From Oscillibacter sp. (GTDB taxonomy: Bacteria; Bacillota; Clostridia; Oscillospirales; Oscillospiraceae): 43,878 nt of DNA. Shown one piece after another: positions 32,053 through 39,950 of this stretch. The stretch is from assembly GCA_017937405.1 (NCBI GenBank), contig JAGBDS010000047.1, positions 1-43,878 on the forward strand. Direction: 5' to 3'. The notes under the pieces were generated by a model. It was not told the origin of the DNA, searched no databases, and saw nothing but the letters and a program-made list of their open reading frames with translations. Positions within the stretch are counted from its first letter, which is position 1; each line of letters begins with the position of its first letter. A program made the translations under genes and the position numbers.

Positions 32053-33341
32053 TGCGCGTTTCCTCCTTTTTCGTTTCGAATCAGTACGGAGCGGGCGTGG
32101 GCCTCCAGGCCCTCCCGCCGGGCGAAATCGGCGATGCGCTCTGCCACGGGAGAGAGCGCCTCCTGGTCATAATAGAGAAAGCTGGACTTCTTCACGAAGT
32201 CGTCCACGCTGAGGGGGCTGGAGAACCGGGCTGTGCCGGAAGTCGGCAGGGTGTGGTTGGGGCCCGCGAAGTAGTCGCCCAGGGCCTCCGGGGCGCTGCG
32301 GCCCAGGAAGATGCTGCCCGCGTTTTTGATTTTCGGCAGCAGGGCGAAGGGGTCGTCCACGCACAGCTCCAGATGTTCCGGGGCGATGCGGTTGGCGGCC
32401 TCCGCCGCCTTGTCCAGGCTGTCCGTCACAATGATCTTGCCGTTATCGTCGATGGACTTCCGGGCCACGTCCCGCCGGGGCAGACTTTCCAGCTGGATTT
32501 CCAGCTCCTGCTGCACCTGCTCCGCCAGTTCCCGGCTGTCGGTCACCAGCACGGCGGAGGCCAGCACGTCGTGCTCCGCCTGGCTCAGCATGTCCGCCGC
32601 CACCCAGGCGGGATCGGACTTGCCATCCGCCAGCACCAGAATTTCGCTGGGGCCCGCGATCATGTCGATGGCCACCTGGCCGAACACCTTCCGCTTGGCC
32701 GTCGCCACAAAGATGCCGCCGGGGCCGACTACTTTATCCACCTTCGGCACGCTCTCCGTGCCGTAGGCCAGGGCCGCCACCGCCTGAGCGCCGCCGATCT
32801 TGAAAATTTTGTCCGCTCCGGCGATCTTCGCCGCCGCCAGGGCCTCGGCGCCGATAGTGCCGTTCTTGTCCGGCGGCGTCACCACCACGATCTCTTTGAC
32901 CCCCGCGATTTTGGCGGGGATGACGTTCATCAAAATGGTGGAGGGAAAGGCCGCCGGGGCGCTGGGCACGCAGATGCCCACCTTCTCAATGGGGGTGTAC
33001 CGCTGGCCCATCAGGATGCCCGGCTTATCCGTCAGCACGAAGTCCTTGTGTACCTGACGCTCATGGAAATGGCGGATATTCTCCGCCGCCATTTCCAGCG
33101 TCTTGATGAACTCGGCGTCCAGGGACGCCCAGGCGTCCTCCAGTTCCGCCTCCGTCACCCGCAGGTCCTCCAGCTCCACGCCGTCGAACCGCTTGGTGTA
33201 GGCTTTCAAGGCCGCGTCGCCGTTGGCCTTTACCTCTGCCAGCACCGCGTCCACGGCGGCGCTGACGTTTTCCTCGGCCTGGATATCCCGGTTCAAGATG
33301 TCCTCCGGCGCCAGCTTGTCAAATTCTAAAATCGGTATCAC
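32049..33341 (-). CDS. hisD: Histidinol dehydrogenase (GTG start)
   Basis: A 430-residue NAD- and zinc-dependent enzyme that oxidises histidinol to histidine. Typical blocks: KVGICVPSAPAAFPSTILMN, KVVGPGGIFVATAKRKVFG, DMIAGPSEILVLAD, DMLSQAEHD, and the C-terminal GPNHTLPTSGTARF. Start is GTG at 33339-33341, overlapping the hisZG stop as GTGA; the long upstream frame is antisense-like and not coding. Common variants have VPGG in place of VPSA; the change is minor. Confidence 0.95.
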   Translation of the reverse strand: MIPILEFDKLAPEDILNRDIQAEENVSAAVDAVLAEVKANGDAALKAYTKRFDGVELEDLRVTEAELEDAWASLDAEFIKTLEMAAENIRHFHERQVHKDFVLTDKPGILMGQRYTPIEKVGICVPSAPAAFPSTILMNVIPAKIAGVKEIVVVTPPDKNGTIGAEALAAAKIAGADKIFKIGGAQAVAALAYGTESVPKVDKVVGPGGIFVATAKRKVFGQVAIDMIAGPSEILVLADGKSDPAWVAADMLSQAEHDVLASAVLVTDSRELAEQVQQELEIQLESLPRRDVARKSIDDNGKIIVTDSLDKAAEAANRIAPEHLELCVDDPFALLPKIKNAGSIFLGRSAPEALGDYFAGPNHTLPTSGTARFSSPLSVDDFVKKSSFLYYDQEALSPVAERIADFARREGLEAHARSVLIRNEKGGNAQ

Positions 33342-34915
33342 CGCTCCGTCACCTCCGTCAGCTTGCCGAGGAGGGTGTCGATCTCCCGGCGCTTGAACTG
33401 GTAGCTGGCCCGGTTGGCGATGAACCGGGCGGAGATGGGCATGAACTCCGTGATGACCTTCAGGTTGTTTTCCTTCAGGGTGGTGCCCGTCTCTACGATA
33501 TCCACGATGACGTCGCTGAGGCCCAGAATGGGGGCCAGTTCGATGGAACCGTTGAGCTTGATGATGTCGATGTCCCGGCCCTGGGCGGCGTAATATGCCT
33601 TGGCGATGTTCACGAACTTCGTCGCCACCCGCAAGGTGCGGCCGGGGTCGTCGGCAAAGTCCTTGGGGCCTGCCACACACATCCGGCACTTGCCCAGGCC
33701 GGTGTCCAGCAGCTCGTACACGTCAGCGCCGGACTCCTGCAAAATGTCCTTGCCCACGATGCCGATGTCCGCTGCGCCGTGCTCCACGTAGATGGCCACG
33801 TCGCTGGGCTTCACCAGGAAGTAGCGGATACCGGCGGCGGGGTTCTCCACCACCAGCTTGCGGGTGTCGTTGTAATTTTCGGGGCAGCCGTAGCCCACGC
33901 CCGCCAGCAGGTCGTAGACCTTGTCGCCCAGGCGGCCCTTGGGCAGGGCCACGTTCAGCATGACCTTCTCCCCCGCCTCCGGGACAGTGTCGGTCAGCCG
34001 GGCCAGTTCATCTAAGTACAAAGCAAAGCCGATGGCCTTGGCCCCCTTGCGGAACTGGGCCGCCAGGGGGTCGTACCGTCCGCCCTGGAGCACCGCCCGG
34101 GGCAAGCCCGCCAGATACCCCTGGAGCACCAGGCCGTTGTAATACTCCATGTCATTGACCAGAGACAAATCCAGCTTCAGGTTCGCCGTCTCGCCCTGGG
34201 CCTCCAGCGCTTCGCACAGCGTCCGCAGCTCGGTGAGGGCCCCGCCCATGGCGGCGTTGAGGGCCAGAGGCTCCGCCGCGCTCAGCACCGTCTCCCAGCC
34301 CCCCGTCAGGGCAGACAAGCGGCAAAGGGCGTCTCCGCCTTGCTTGGAAAGGCCCGCCTCCGCAGCGCAGCGCTGCAGCTCATGCTGGTTACGGTCCCGG
34401 ATACAGGTCAGGAGTTTGGGCCGGATAGTCTCTGGGGCGCCCACGGCGTCCAGCAGTCCGGTGACGAAGCCCATGTGGCTCAGCTCCACTGCGAAATCCC
34501 GGCCCGTCAGGGCAAGGCTCTGGATGGCGAGGGACACTGCCTGCACCGTCACAGCGTCGTCCACCGCTCCGATGCACTCCAGGCCCATCTGGCTGATCTC
34601 TTTAAAGGTGTGGCTCTCCTGGCTGGGGCGGTAGACATTCTCCGCATAGTAGAACCGTCCGCACTGGCCCGGCTCCACCTGGGCGTTTTTTGCGATGGAC
34701 AGCGTCACGTCCGGCTTCAGCGCCAGCAGGCGGCCGTCCAGGTCGGTGAAGGTGATGACCTGCTCGCTGGACAAAAAGCGGCGGTTCTCCTGGTACAGGC
34801 CGTACTCCTCGAACCGGCCCATATGGTACTGCCGGAACCCGGCCTTTTCATACAGCAGCCGGAGCTGCAAAGATACCCGTTCCTGGGGTTTTAACATGTT
34901 CAGGTCCAATTCCAT
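33338..34915 (-). CDS. hisG: Fused HisZ-HisG ATP phosphoribosyltransferase
   Basis: A 525-residue protein joining both parts of the short-form ATP phosphoribosyltransferase, the committed first step of histidine synthesis. Residues 1 to about 316 are HisZ, a histidyl-tRNA-synthetase-like regulatory chain: LKPDVTLSIAKN (motif-2-like), YYAENVYRPSQESHTFKEISQMG, and GGRYDPLAAQFRKGAKAIGFAL. Residues about 319-525 are a short HisG catalytic chain: NVALPKGRLGDKV, VKPSDVAIYVEHGAADIGIVGKD and the PRPP loop VDIVETGTTLKENNL. No stop or frameshift separates them. Start chosen at 34915 because AGGAGG lies 9 nt upstream. The two parts are normally separate genes forming an octamer. It is the first gene of the operon and the likely point of feedback by histidine. 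Confidence 0.93.
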   Translation of the reverse strand: MELDLNMLKPQERVSLQLRLLYEKAGFRQYHMGRFEEYGLYQENRRFLSSEQVITFTDLDGRLLALKPDVTLSIAKNAQVEPGQCGRFYYAENVYRPSQESHTFKEISQMGLECIGAVDDAVTVQAVSLAIQSLALTGRDFAVELSHMGFVTGLLDAVGAPETIRPKLLTCIRDRNQHELQRCAAEAGLSKQGGDALCRLSALTGGWETVLSAAEPLALNAAMGGALTELRTLCEALEAQGETANLKLDLSLVNDMEYYNGLVLQGYLAGLPRAVLQGGRYDPLAAQFRKGAKAIGFALYLDELARLTDTVPEAGEKVMLNVALPKGRLGDKVYDLLAGVGYGCPENYNDTRKLVVENPAAGIRYFLVKPSDVAIYVEHGAADIGIVGKDILQESGADVYELLDTGLGKCRMCVAGPKDFADDPGRTLRVATKFVNIAKAYYAAQGRDIDIIKLNGSIELAPILGLSDVIVDIVETGTTLKENNLKVITEFMPISARFIANRASYQFKRREIDTLLGKLTEVTER

Positions 34916-34968
34916 GGGATGTATCCTCCTCATGAGGCGCACAACGCCCCCTCTTTCTCTCGGAGTTC

Positions 34969-34997
34969 ATTCTACTTTATTTTATTAGCAAAGTAAA
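34969..34997 (-). promoter_or_regulatory. Promoter of the his operon
   Basis: On the - strand TTTACT (34997-34992), 17-nt spacer, TAGAAT (34974-34969); five of six bases match in the -10. It lies 54 bp upstream of the hisZG start. No T-box or attenuator leader fits in this short leader. Confidence 0.65.
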
Positions 34998-35050
34998 GCG
35001 GTAATTCGGTAGCAAATAAAATTCTCCCGATTGCACAAAACCCGTTTCGT

Positions 35051-35086
35051 AAATAAAAAGAATACAGGGTATTTTACACCCTGTAT
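35051..35086 (-). terminator. Terminator of the MerR-RDD gene
   Basis: On the - strand ATACAGGGT (35086-35078) pairs with ACCCTGTAT (35070-35062), followed by TCTTTTTATTT. It isolates the his promoter from upstream transcription. Confidence 0.85.
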
Positions 35087-35113
35087 CCCCGTTTTGCAAT
35101 CACGCAAATCGTA

Positions 35114-36544
35114 TCAGTTCTCCAGCGCAATGGTGATGGTAATAGAAAAATGGTTCTCCTCCCGCTCCGGCACCGCAGTGAGCGCGCCGCCGGAGAGAAA
35201 AAAGCCCTCCTGCTCCACATGGCTGGTGACGGTGCCTCCGAACAGTTCCAGAGAGCCGTCCGTCCAGTCCAGCTCCGCCAGGGCAACGGTCTGCTCCTTC
35301 CGGGAAAAGGACCAGAAGGGCGTCTCCTCCCCAGCCCAGAGGAGGGCTGTCGCCGCCGTGACGGCCTGCTCCACCGGCAGGTCCAGCCAGCTCTCCGCGT
35401 TCTCCAGCTCCCCGGAGATGGTCACCGCCGTCACTCGGCCCTCCTCCACCGTATAGGTGAAGGGCAGGTTCTTTTCCTCCCAGCTATCAAAGACGCCGTA
35501 GGCGGTGCCGTCAAGGGGCTTGTCCTCCCAGGCCCCCTGTTCGTTCAGCCGCTGGCCGGTGAAATCCAGGTCCATGTAAGCTGCCTGGCGGTTGAAATTC
35601 TCCGCGAACGCCGCCACCGTCAGGTCACCCCGGTTGGGCGGCAGTTGGCTGGCGCTGTTGGCCGTCTCGGCGGCGGCCAGCATTAGCACCGCCGCCAACA
35701 GGCAGGCCCCCACATGGCGCAGAGGCCGGAAAGGCGCCGCCTCGTAGGCGGTACCGCTGTCCCAGGGCTGGGGCTCTCCGTCCCGACACCTCCGGAAAGC
35801 CCGGTAGAGCTGGACCCAGGACCAGATGGGAATGCCAAATCCCAAACCGCTCCACAGCATGTAAAGATACCGGGAGAATGCCTCACCGTAGGTCATCTTG
35901 CCCCCGTCACTCCTCCGCAGGCGCATCCCCAGCAGGGCCTTGCCTGGCGTAGTGCCCGCCAGACACACCGCCAGTGGCTCCAGGAACAGCAGGCAGAGCT
36001 GGACCAGCAGGCCAAAGCCCGCTCCGCCGATCCGCCCCGGGCTGTACCCGGCCAGACAGCAGCCGATCACGGCCAAGCTGGTCATGGCGTACACATCCAG
36101 CAGCCAGGCAAAGAACCGTCTGGGGGCACTGGTCACTACCGGCAGGGCGTCTTTCGCAGGCAGCACCGGGGACCGGAGCCCCTCGTCCAGCGCCCGCAGA
36201 TACTTTTCCGCATCCAGATCAGCGAAGGTCGCCCCGGCGCTTTTCAGGTCGCCGCAGACCCGCTGCACCTGCGCCAAGGCGTCCCGCTCCCCGTCCAGCT
36301 CCGCCAGACGGCGGTCCAACACGGCGGACAGCTCCGCCCCGCCGCAGGAAAGGGCTTGCAGCTCCTCAATGGTGACGCCCAGCCGCCGCAGGAGCTTGAT
36401 CTTTTCCAGGGCTGCCAGGTCGCTCTCGCTGTAATCCCGGTAGCCGTTCTTCGCCCGCTTCGGGTGCAGCAGGCCTTCGGCTTCATAATAGCGGATATTG
36501 GCCCGGGCCACCCCAGACCGTGCTTCCATCTCTTTACTGGTCAT
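35114..36544 (-). CDS. MerR-family regulator fused to an RDD membrane domain and an extracytoplasmic domain
   Basis: A 476-residue protein of unusual composition. Residues 1-70 are a MerR winged HTH (MTSKEMEARSGVARANIRYYEAEGLL, then NGYRDYSESDLAALEKIKLLRRLG), followed by a dimerising helix (about 72-125). Residues about 138-270 form an RDD membrane domain: RRFFAWLLDVYAMTSLA (the R..D pattern), a second helix at 175-197, GTTPGKALLGMRL and a third helix at 225-248. A fourth hydrophobic helix (about 276-292) leads to a roughly 180-residue, probably external C-terminal domain with no motif I recognise. This points to a membrane-bound sensor-regulator that touches DNA directly. A MerR-type promoter lies just upstream. 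AAAGGAGGG precedes the ATG. Confidence 0.85.
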   Translation of the reverse strand: MTSKEMEARSGVARANIRYYEAEGLLHPKRAKNGYRDYSESDLAALEKIKLLRRLGVTIEELQALSCGGAELSAVLDRRLAELDGERDALAQVQRVCGDLKSAGATFADLDAEKYLRALDEGLRSPVLPAKDALPVVTSAPRRFFAWLLDVYAMTSLAVIGCCLAGYSPGRIGGAGFGLLVQLCLLFLEPLAVCLAGTTPGKALLGMRLRRSDGGKMTYGEAFSRYLYMLWSGLGFGIPIWSWVQLYRAFRRCRDGEPQPWDSGTAYEAAPFRPLRHVGACLLAAVLMLAAAETANSASQLPPNRGDLTVAAFAENFNRQAAYMDLDFTGQRLNEQGAWEDKPLDGTAYGVFDSWEEKNLPFTYTVEEGRVTAVTISGELENAESWLDLPVEQAVTAATALLWAGEETPFWSFSRKEQTVALAELDWTDGSLELFGGTVTSHVEQEGFFLSGGALTAVPEREENHFSITITIALEN

Positions 36545-36566
36545 AAACCGGCCCTCCTTTGGGCCT

Positions 36567-36597
36567 ACGATACACCATCAAGCAACTTGAAGGTCAA
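36567..36597 (-). promoter_or_regulatory. MerR-type promoter with 19-bp spacer and dyad operator
   Basis: On the - strand TTGACC (36597-36592), 19-nt spacer, TATCGT (36572-36567). The spacer holds the dyad ACCTTCAAG-TTG-CTTGATGGT (36594-36574), whose arms match at 8 of 9 positions. The overlong spacer with a centred dyad is the hallmark of MerR-activated promoters, so the gene probably regulates itself. Confidence 0.85.
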
Positions 36598-36623
36598 GGG
36601 ATTTTCAGATTTTCTTCAATTTT

Positions 36624-37571
36624 TCATTCCAAATCCAGCGCCGCCAGCCGCCGGGTGGCGGTCAGGCCCTCCTCCGTCACAGATGCGAACGCCTCCGCTC
36701 CCAGCACGGTCATCCGCTCCGGGTGTTCCTCACCCAAGCGCCGCAATACCTGCTCCAGCGCCGAGATAAAATTCTCCTCCGCTAGTTCCGGGCTGATGGC
36801 TGCCACAGTGGTGTACACCGTCTCCGTCACGTCCAGTACCGGGAGCTGCTCCCAGACGGTGCCGTCCCCGTTCCAGTCCGCCTCTGCCCGGGCGTCGTCC
36901 CGGATAATGATGGCATCCAACGCTCCATCCGCCGCGGCATGGAACAGCGCATCCTCGCTGTCAAACGCTGTAACGGTTCCGTCAAAGACTTCCCCGAAGC
37001 TGTCTGCCAGCCACAGGGTAAAGTAATCGGCGTCTCCCGCCACGGTGCCCCAGCGGGCCCGCTCCACCTCGGCGCGGGACAGGGGCTTGCCGCTGGAGGC
37101 CCGCCCGGCAAGCTGCTGGCCGTAGGCCGTGGGGGCGGCGCACAACAGCCCCCGGCTCCCGGCCCGGAGAGTTCCGTCCTCCAACGGATACGCGTCCGCC
37201 AGCAGCACCGCCGGGCCGTCCAGCGCAGCCGTCCCCGGCAGGAAGGCCACGTCGATGTGGCCCTCCTCCAGCGCCTGGGCAGTGGACGCCGGAGAGCTGC
37301 CCACGGTGACGGTGATCCGCTCCACCTCCACGGTGCCCGTTTCCTCAAAATACATCTTGAGCAGCTCCGGCAGCTCCTTGACCGCCCCGGCAAGCTGATC
37401 CTTGCCCAGGCCGCTGCGGGGGAATTCCAGACGCAGCTCCTCCAAACAGAGGATGTTCTCCTCCACAGGTGCCGGGGGCTCCGGGGGTGCGGGCGTCTCC
37501 GGCTCCTTTTTTCTGCAGGCGGTCAGGGTCAGCAGCAGGGCCAGCGCCAGCAGCAGAGATATTTTTTTCAT
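36624..37571 (-). CDS. PhnD/SsuA-like substrate-binding lipoprotein
   Basis: A 315-residue exported lipoprotein: signal with lipobox LTAC (Cys19), a proline-rich linker (about 22-36), then a type 2 periplasmic-binding fold. The pattern GSSPASTAQALEEGHIDVAFLPG and ALFHAAADGALDAIIIRDDA is typical of phosphonate/phosphite-type binding proteins (PhnD family). AAAGGAG lies 6 nt before the ATG at 37571. No ABC permease or ATPase is adjacent, so it may be an orphan receptor. The MerR-RDD gene lies directly downstream on the same strand, and a signalling link is possible but unproven. Confidence 0.82.
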   Translation of the reverse strand: MKKISLLLALALLLTLTACRKKEPETPAPPEPPAPVEENILCLEELRLEFPRSGLGKDQLAGAVKELPELLKMYFEETGTVEVERITVTVGSSPASTAQALEEGHIDVAFLPGTAALDGPAVLLADAYPLEDGTLRAGSRGLLCAAPTAYGQQLAGRASSGKPLSRAEVERARWGTVAGDADYFTLWLADSFGEVFDGTVTAFDSEDALFHAAADGALDAIIIRDDARAEADWNGDGTVWEQLPVLDVTETVYTTVAAISPELAEENFISALEQVLRRLGEEHPERMTVLGAEAFASVTEEGLTATRRLAALDLE

Positions 37572-37685
37572 ATACGCTCCTTTCCGGCGGCTGGACAAGC
37601 CCCCGCCGGTCTGATATAGTGTGGATAGTCTGATTTTATCATGCTGCCGCCGCCCGTGCAAGGGCGGGGCGGGAGGAGGATATTT

Positions 37686-38030
37686 ATGTACACACTGTCT
37701 GAAAACTGCCCCCGGAAGGACGTCTGTGTCCAGAAGGGCAAGGGCCTTGTCCACATCAAGGAGCTGACGGACAAGGAGGGCCTTTACAACCACGGCCGTC
37801 TGTTCGCCCACGTCACCGTGGATCCCGGCTGCTCCATCGGCTATCACGACCACCAGCACGAGACGGAGTTTTACTACATCATCAAGGGCGAGGGCGTGTT
37901 CAACGACGACGGCAAGGAGGTCCTGGTCCACGCTGGTGACATCTGCGCCACGGGTTACGGCAAGTTCCACGGCCTGGAGAACAAAACGGATGAGCCGGTG
38001 GAGCTCATCGCCCTCATCGTCATGGATTGA
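37686..38030 (+). CDS. Small cupin-domain protein
   Basis: A 114-residue single-domain cupin. The first cupin motif is GYHDHQHETEFYYIIKGEGVFNDDG (metal ligands His, His, Glu), the second is GDICATGYGKFHGLEN. Such small cupins bind metal and act as isomerases, epimerases or sensors; the substrate cannot be inferred. GGAGGAGG lies 8 nt before the ATG at 37686. It is divergent from the lipoprotein gene, with 114 bp between the starts, and followed by its own terminator. Confidence 0.88.
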   Translation: MYTLSENCPRKDVCVQKGKGLVHIKELTDKEGLYNHGRLFAHVTVDPGCSIGYHDHQHETEFYYIIKGEGVFNDDGKEVLVHAGDICATGYGKFHGLENKTDEPVELIALIVMD

Positions 38031-38040
38031 CTTTTCCAAA

Positions 38041-38066
38041 AAAGAGCGGCGCCGCCGCTCTTTTTT
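38041..38066 (+). terminator. Terminator of the cupin gene
   Basis: GAGCGGC (38044-38050) pairs with GCCGCTC (38054-38060) over GCC, followed by TTTTTT and preceded by an A-run. Confidence 0.88.
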
Positions 38067-38135
38067 CATGCGCGCTGAAAGTTTTGGTTCCTCCCAATCG
38101 TATCCTTTATGAGCGCGCTTAAAGGAGCTGATTGC

Positions 38136-38624
38136 ATGAATCCAACCCAGCGGGCGGAATATCTGGCGGAGACTTACGCCGACGCCATTCTCCGCCTGAG
38201 CTACACTTACTTGAAAAATACCCACGACGCCCAGGACGTGTGCCAGACAGTATTCGTCAAACTGCTGACGGAGCCACGGGACTTTGAAAGTCCTGCCCAC
38301 GAGCGGGCCTACGTCCTGCGGATGGCGGCCAATGCCTGCAAAGACCTGCTGAAAAGCCCCTGGCAGAAGAGAACCTGCGGCCTGGACGATGTTCTGGAGG
38401 TCCCGGCCCCAGAGGCAGAGGACGGCAGCCTGCTGGCGGCGGTGAACGAGCTGCCCGCCAACTACCGCTCCGCCATCTACCTCTATTATTACGAGGGCTA
38501 TCAGGCGGCGGAGATTGGGAAAATCCTGGGCGCCCCCACCGCCACCATCCACACCTGGCTGGCCCGGGGGCGGGCGCGGCTGAAAACCATGTTGGGAGGA
38601 ACAGACTATGAGCGAACTGTTTGA
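38136..38624 (+). CDS. ECF-type RNA polymerase sigma factor
   Basis: A 162-residue extracytoplasmic-function sigma-70 factor. Region 2 (about 8-75) has ILRLSYTYLKNTHDAQDVCQTVFVKLL, region 4 (about 105-155) has LPANYRSAIYLYYYEGYQAAEIGKILGAPTATIHTWLARGRARLK. Start chosen at 38136, with AAAGGAG 9 nt upstream. It overlaps the DUF4179 gene by 17 nt, the standard arrangement of an ECF factor with its membrane regulator. A GGTTCC...CGTAT pair at about 38090-38103 may be an autoregulated promoter, but this is weak. Confidence 0.93.
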   Translation: MNPTQRAEYLAETYADAILRLSYTYLKNTHDAQDVCQTVFVKLLTEPRDFESPAHERAYVLRMAANACKDLLKSPWQKRTCGLDDVLEVPAPEAEDGSLLAAVNELPANYRSAIYLYYYEGYQAAEIGKILGAPTATIHTWLARGRARLKTMLGGTDYERTV

Positions 38625-39663
38625 ATACAAGCAGACCATGAACGGCCTGCACTATACGGACGAGCAGAAGAAGATCCTGGCGGAGCAGGCCCTCCGGGCT
38701 GCGGAGCGGGAAGTCCCCCGGCGGCGGAAGCCCCTCTGGCGGACGGCTCTCATCGCCGCCGCTGTGGCGGCGGTGCTGATGGTAGGGGCCGGGGCCACCG
38801 GCGTGCTGAAAAGCGCCGTGGACGCCCTGTCCCCCATTTTCGGCGGCAACGCGGCCCAGACAGAGGTCATCGACAAAATCGGGCGGCCCATCGGCGCGTC
38901 CGCCACCGACAACGGCGTCACCATCACCACCGACGCCATCATCGGCGACACATACAATGCCGCCATCGTCTACACCATCCGTCGGGACGACGGCACCCCC
39001 CTGCTACCGGCGGGCGCCAGTGAAAAAGGACTAACCATGGGCGGCTTCGGCGGGACCTGGCTGTCTGTCCGGGGCGGCTCCCACGGTAGCGCCTGGTTCG
39101 TGGACGAGATTCCCGGAGACGATGCCATCCAACTGGTGCAGACCATCAGCGCCGACGTGCCCATCTCCAAGAGCACCGCCACGGCAGAGTTCCAGGACCT
39201 GCGCGGCTGGGATGAGGCCGCCGGAGAACCCGTCACGCTGATCGAGGGCCACTGGAAATTCCGCTTTGACGTGGATTACGAGGATTCCTCCGTCACTCTG
39301 GGTGGCGGCGAGACCTTTACTCAGAACGGCATGACCTTCACCGTGGATTCCGTCTCCGTCTCCCCGGTTGCGCTCAAGGTGGACTACACCGTGGACAGCG
39401 AGGTCCAGTGGAGCGATGCCCCCAGCGGTCAGGTGCCTGAAGAGGACCGCATCCAGATGGAGCGGTATTTTGAAAACGTGGAAATTCTTCTGACGAAGAA
39501 GGACGGAACGGTCATCGACATGTCCTCCTCCGGCGGCGGCATCCGGCCCGACCACGGCGTCACCGTCTGCGACAAGGGCGGCGTCTTTGACGCGATCATC
39601 CCCCTGGAGGAGCTGGAGAGCATCTCCGTGGGCGGCATCGTGTACCACATCTCTGCCGAATAA
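38608..39663 (+). CDS. DUF4179 membrane protein, probable anti-sigma factor
   Basis: A 351-residue protein with a short cytosolic N-terminus (1-42), one transmembrane segment (about 45-64) and an external region of about 285 residues. The first external part (AVDALSPIFGGNAAQTEVIDKIGRPIGASATDNGVTITTDAIIGD) is characteristic of DUF4179 proteins encoded after ECF sigma factors in Clostridia. The cytosolic tail would hold the sigma factor and the external domain would sense an envelope signal. It overlaps the sigma gene by 17 nt, and a terminator follows. The signal is unknown. Confidence 0.85.
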   Translation: MSELFEYKQTMNGLHYTDEQKKILAEQALRAAEREVPRRRKPLWRTALIAAAVAAVLMVGAGATGVLKSAVDALSPIFGGNAAQTEVIDKIGRPIGASATDNGVTITTDAIIGDTYNAAIVYTIRRDDGTPLLPAGASEKGLTMGGFGGTWLSVRGGSHGSAWFVDEIPGDDAIQLVQTISADVPISKSTATAEFQDLRGWDEAAGEPVTLIEGHWKFRFDVDYEDSSVTLGGGETFTQNGMTFTVDSVSVSPVALKVDYTVDSEVQWSDAPSGQVPEEDRIQMERYFENVEILLTKKDGTVIDMSSSGGGIRPDHGVTVCDKGGVFDAIIPLEELESISVGGIVYHISAE

Positions 39664-39667
39664 ACAA

Positions 39668-39697
39668 CGGAGGGAGCTATCTGGCTCCCTCCGCTTT
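39668..39697 (+). terminator. Terminator of the sigma/DUF4179 operon
   Basis: CGGAGGGAGC (39668-39677) pairs with GCTCCCTCCG (39684-39693) over TATCTG, followed by CTTTT. Confidence 0.88.
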
Positions 39698-39716
39698 TCG
39701 CCATATGCAAAACAAA

Positions 39717-39743
39717 AACGCCGGGGTGATCGGTCCCGGCGTT
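39717..39743. terminator. Second hairpin after the sigma operon
   Basis: ACGCCGGG (39718-39725 region) and CCCGGCGT (39735-39742 region) form a stem with an A-run before and TTT after. It could be a backup terminator in either direction. Confidence 0.5.
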
Positions 39744-39777
39744 TCGTACCCTTACCGTTCCCGGGCGGCAAGGTGTT

Positions 39778-39806
39778 ATGTGTCTGTGGTTTTTCCACAG
39801 ACACAT
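39778..39806. repeat. Perfect 12-bp inverted repeat
   Basis: ATGTGTCTGTGG (39778-39789) is perfectly inverted at 39795-39806 around TTTTT. It is a very stable hairpin without a following T-run, in the gap before the marR gene. Confidence 0.6.
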
Positions 39807-39838
39807 CATAGTCCCAGCCGTTGCGGATGTCAACTAAT

Positions 39839-39859
39839 ATCGTTGCATCTCCCAACGAT
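39839..39859. promoter_or_regulatory. Dyad upstream of the marR promoter
   Basis: ATCGTTG (39839-39845) and CAACGAT (39853-39859) are perfect inverted arms with a 7-nt spacer, about 33 bp upstream of the -35 hexamer. MarR dimers bind dyads of this size, so it is a candidate operator. Confidence 0.45.
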
Positions 39860-39891
39860 TTGTGCAAACCATAGAAATCCCCTCCTGATAA

Positions 39892-39920
39892 TTGACGAAT
39901 CCTGATAAAGCCGCTATGAT
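39892..39920 (+). promoter_or_regulatory. Promoter of the marR gene
   Basis: TTGACG (39892-39897), 17-nt spacer, TATGAT (39915-39920); five of six bases match in each hexamer. Confidence 0.82.
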
Positions 39921-39950
39921 ATGGAAAATAAGTCAGGAAGGAGGCCAGCC

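Noticed and set aside
34916..34997. T-box or attenuator in front of the his operon
   Set aside because: The leader from the promoter to the start is only about 50 nt, too short for a T-box or leader-peptide attenuator.
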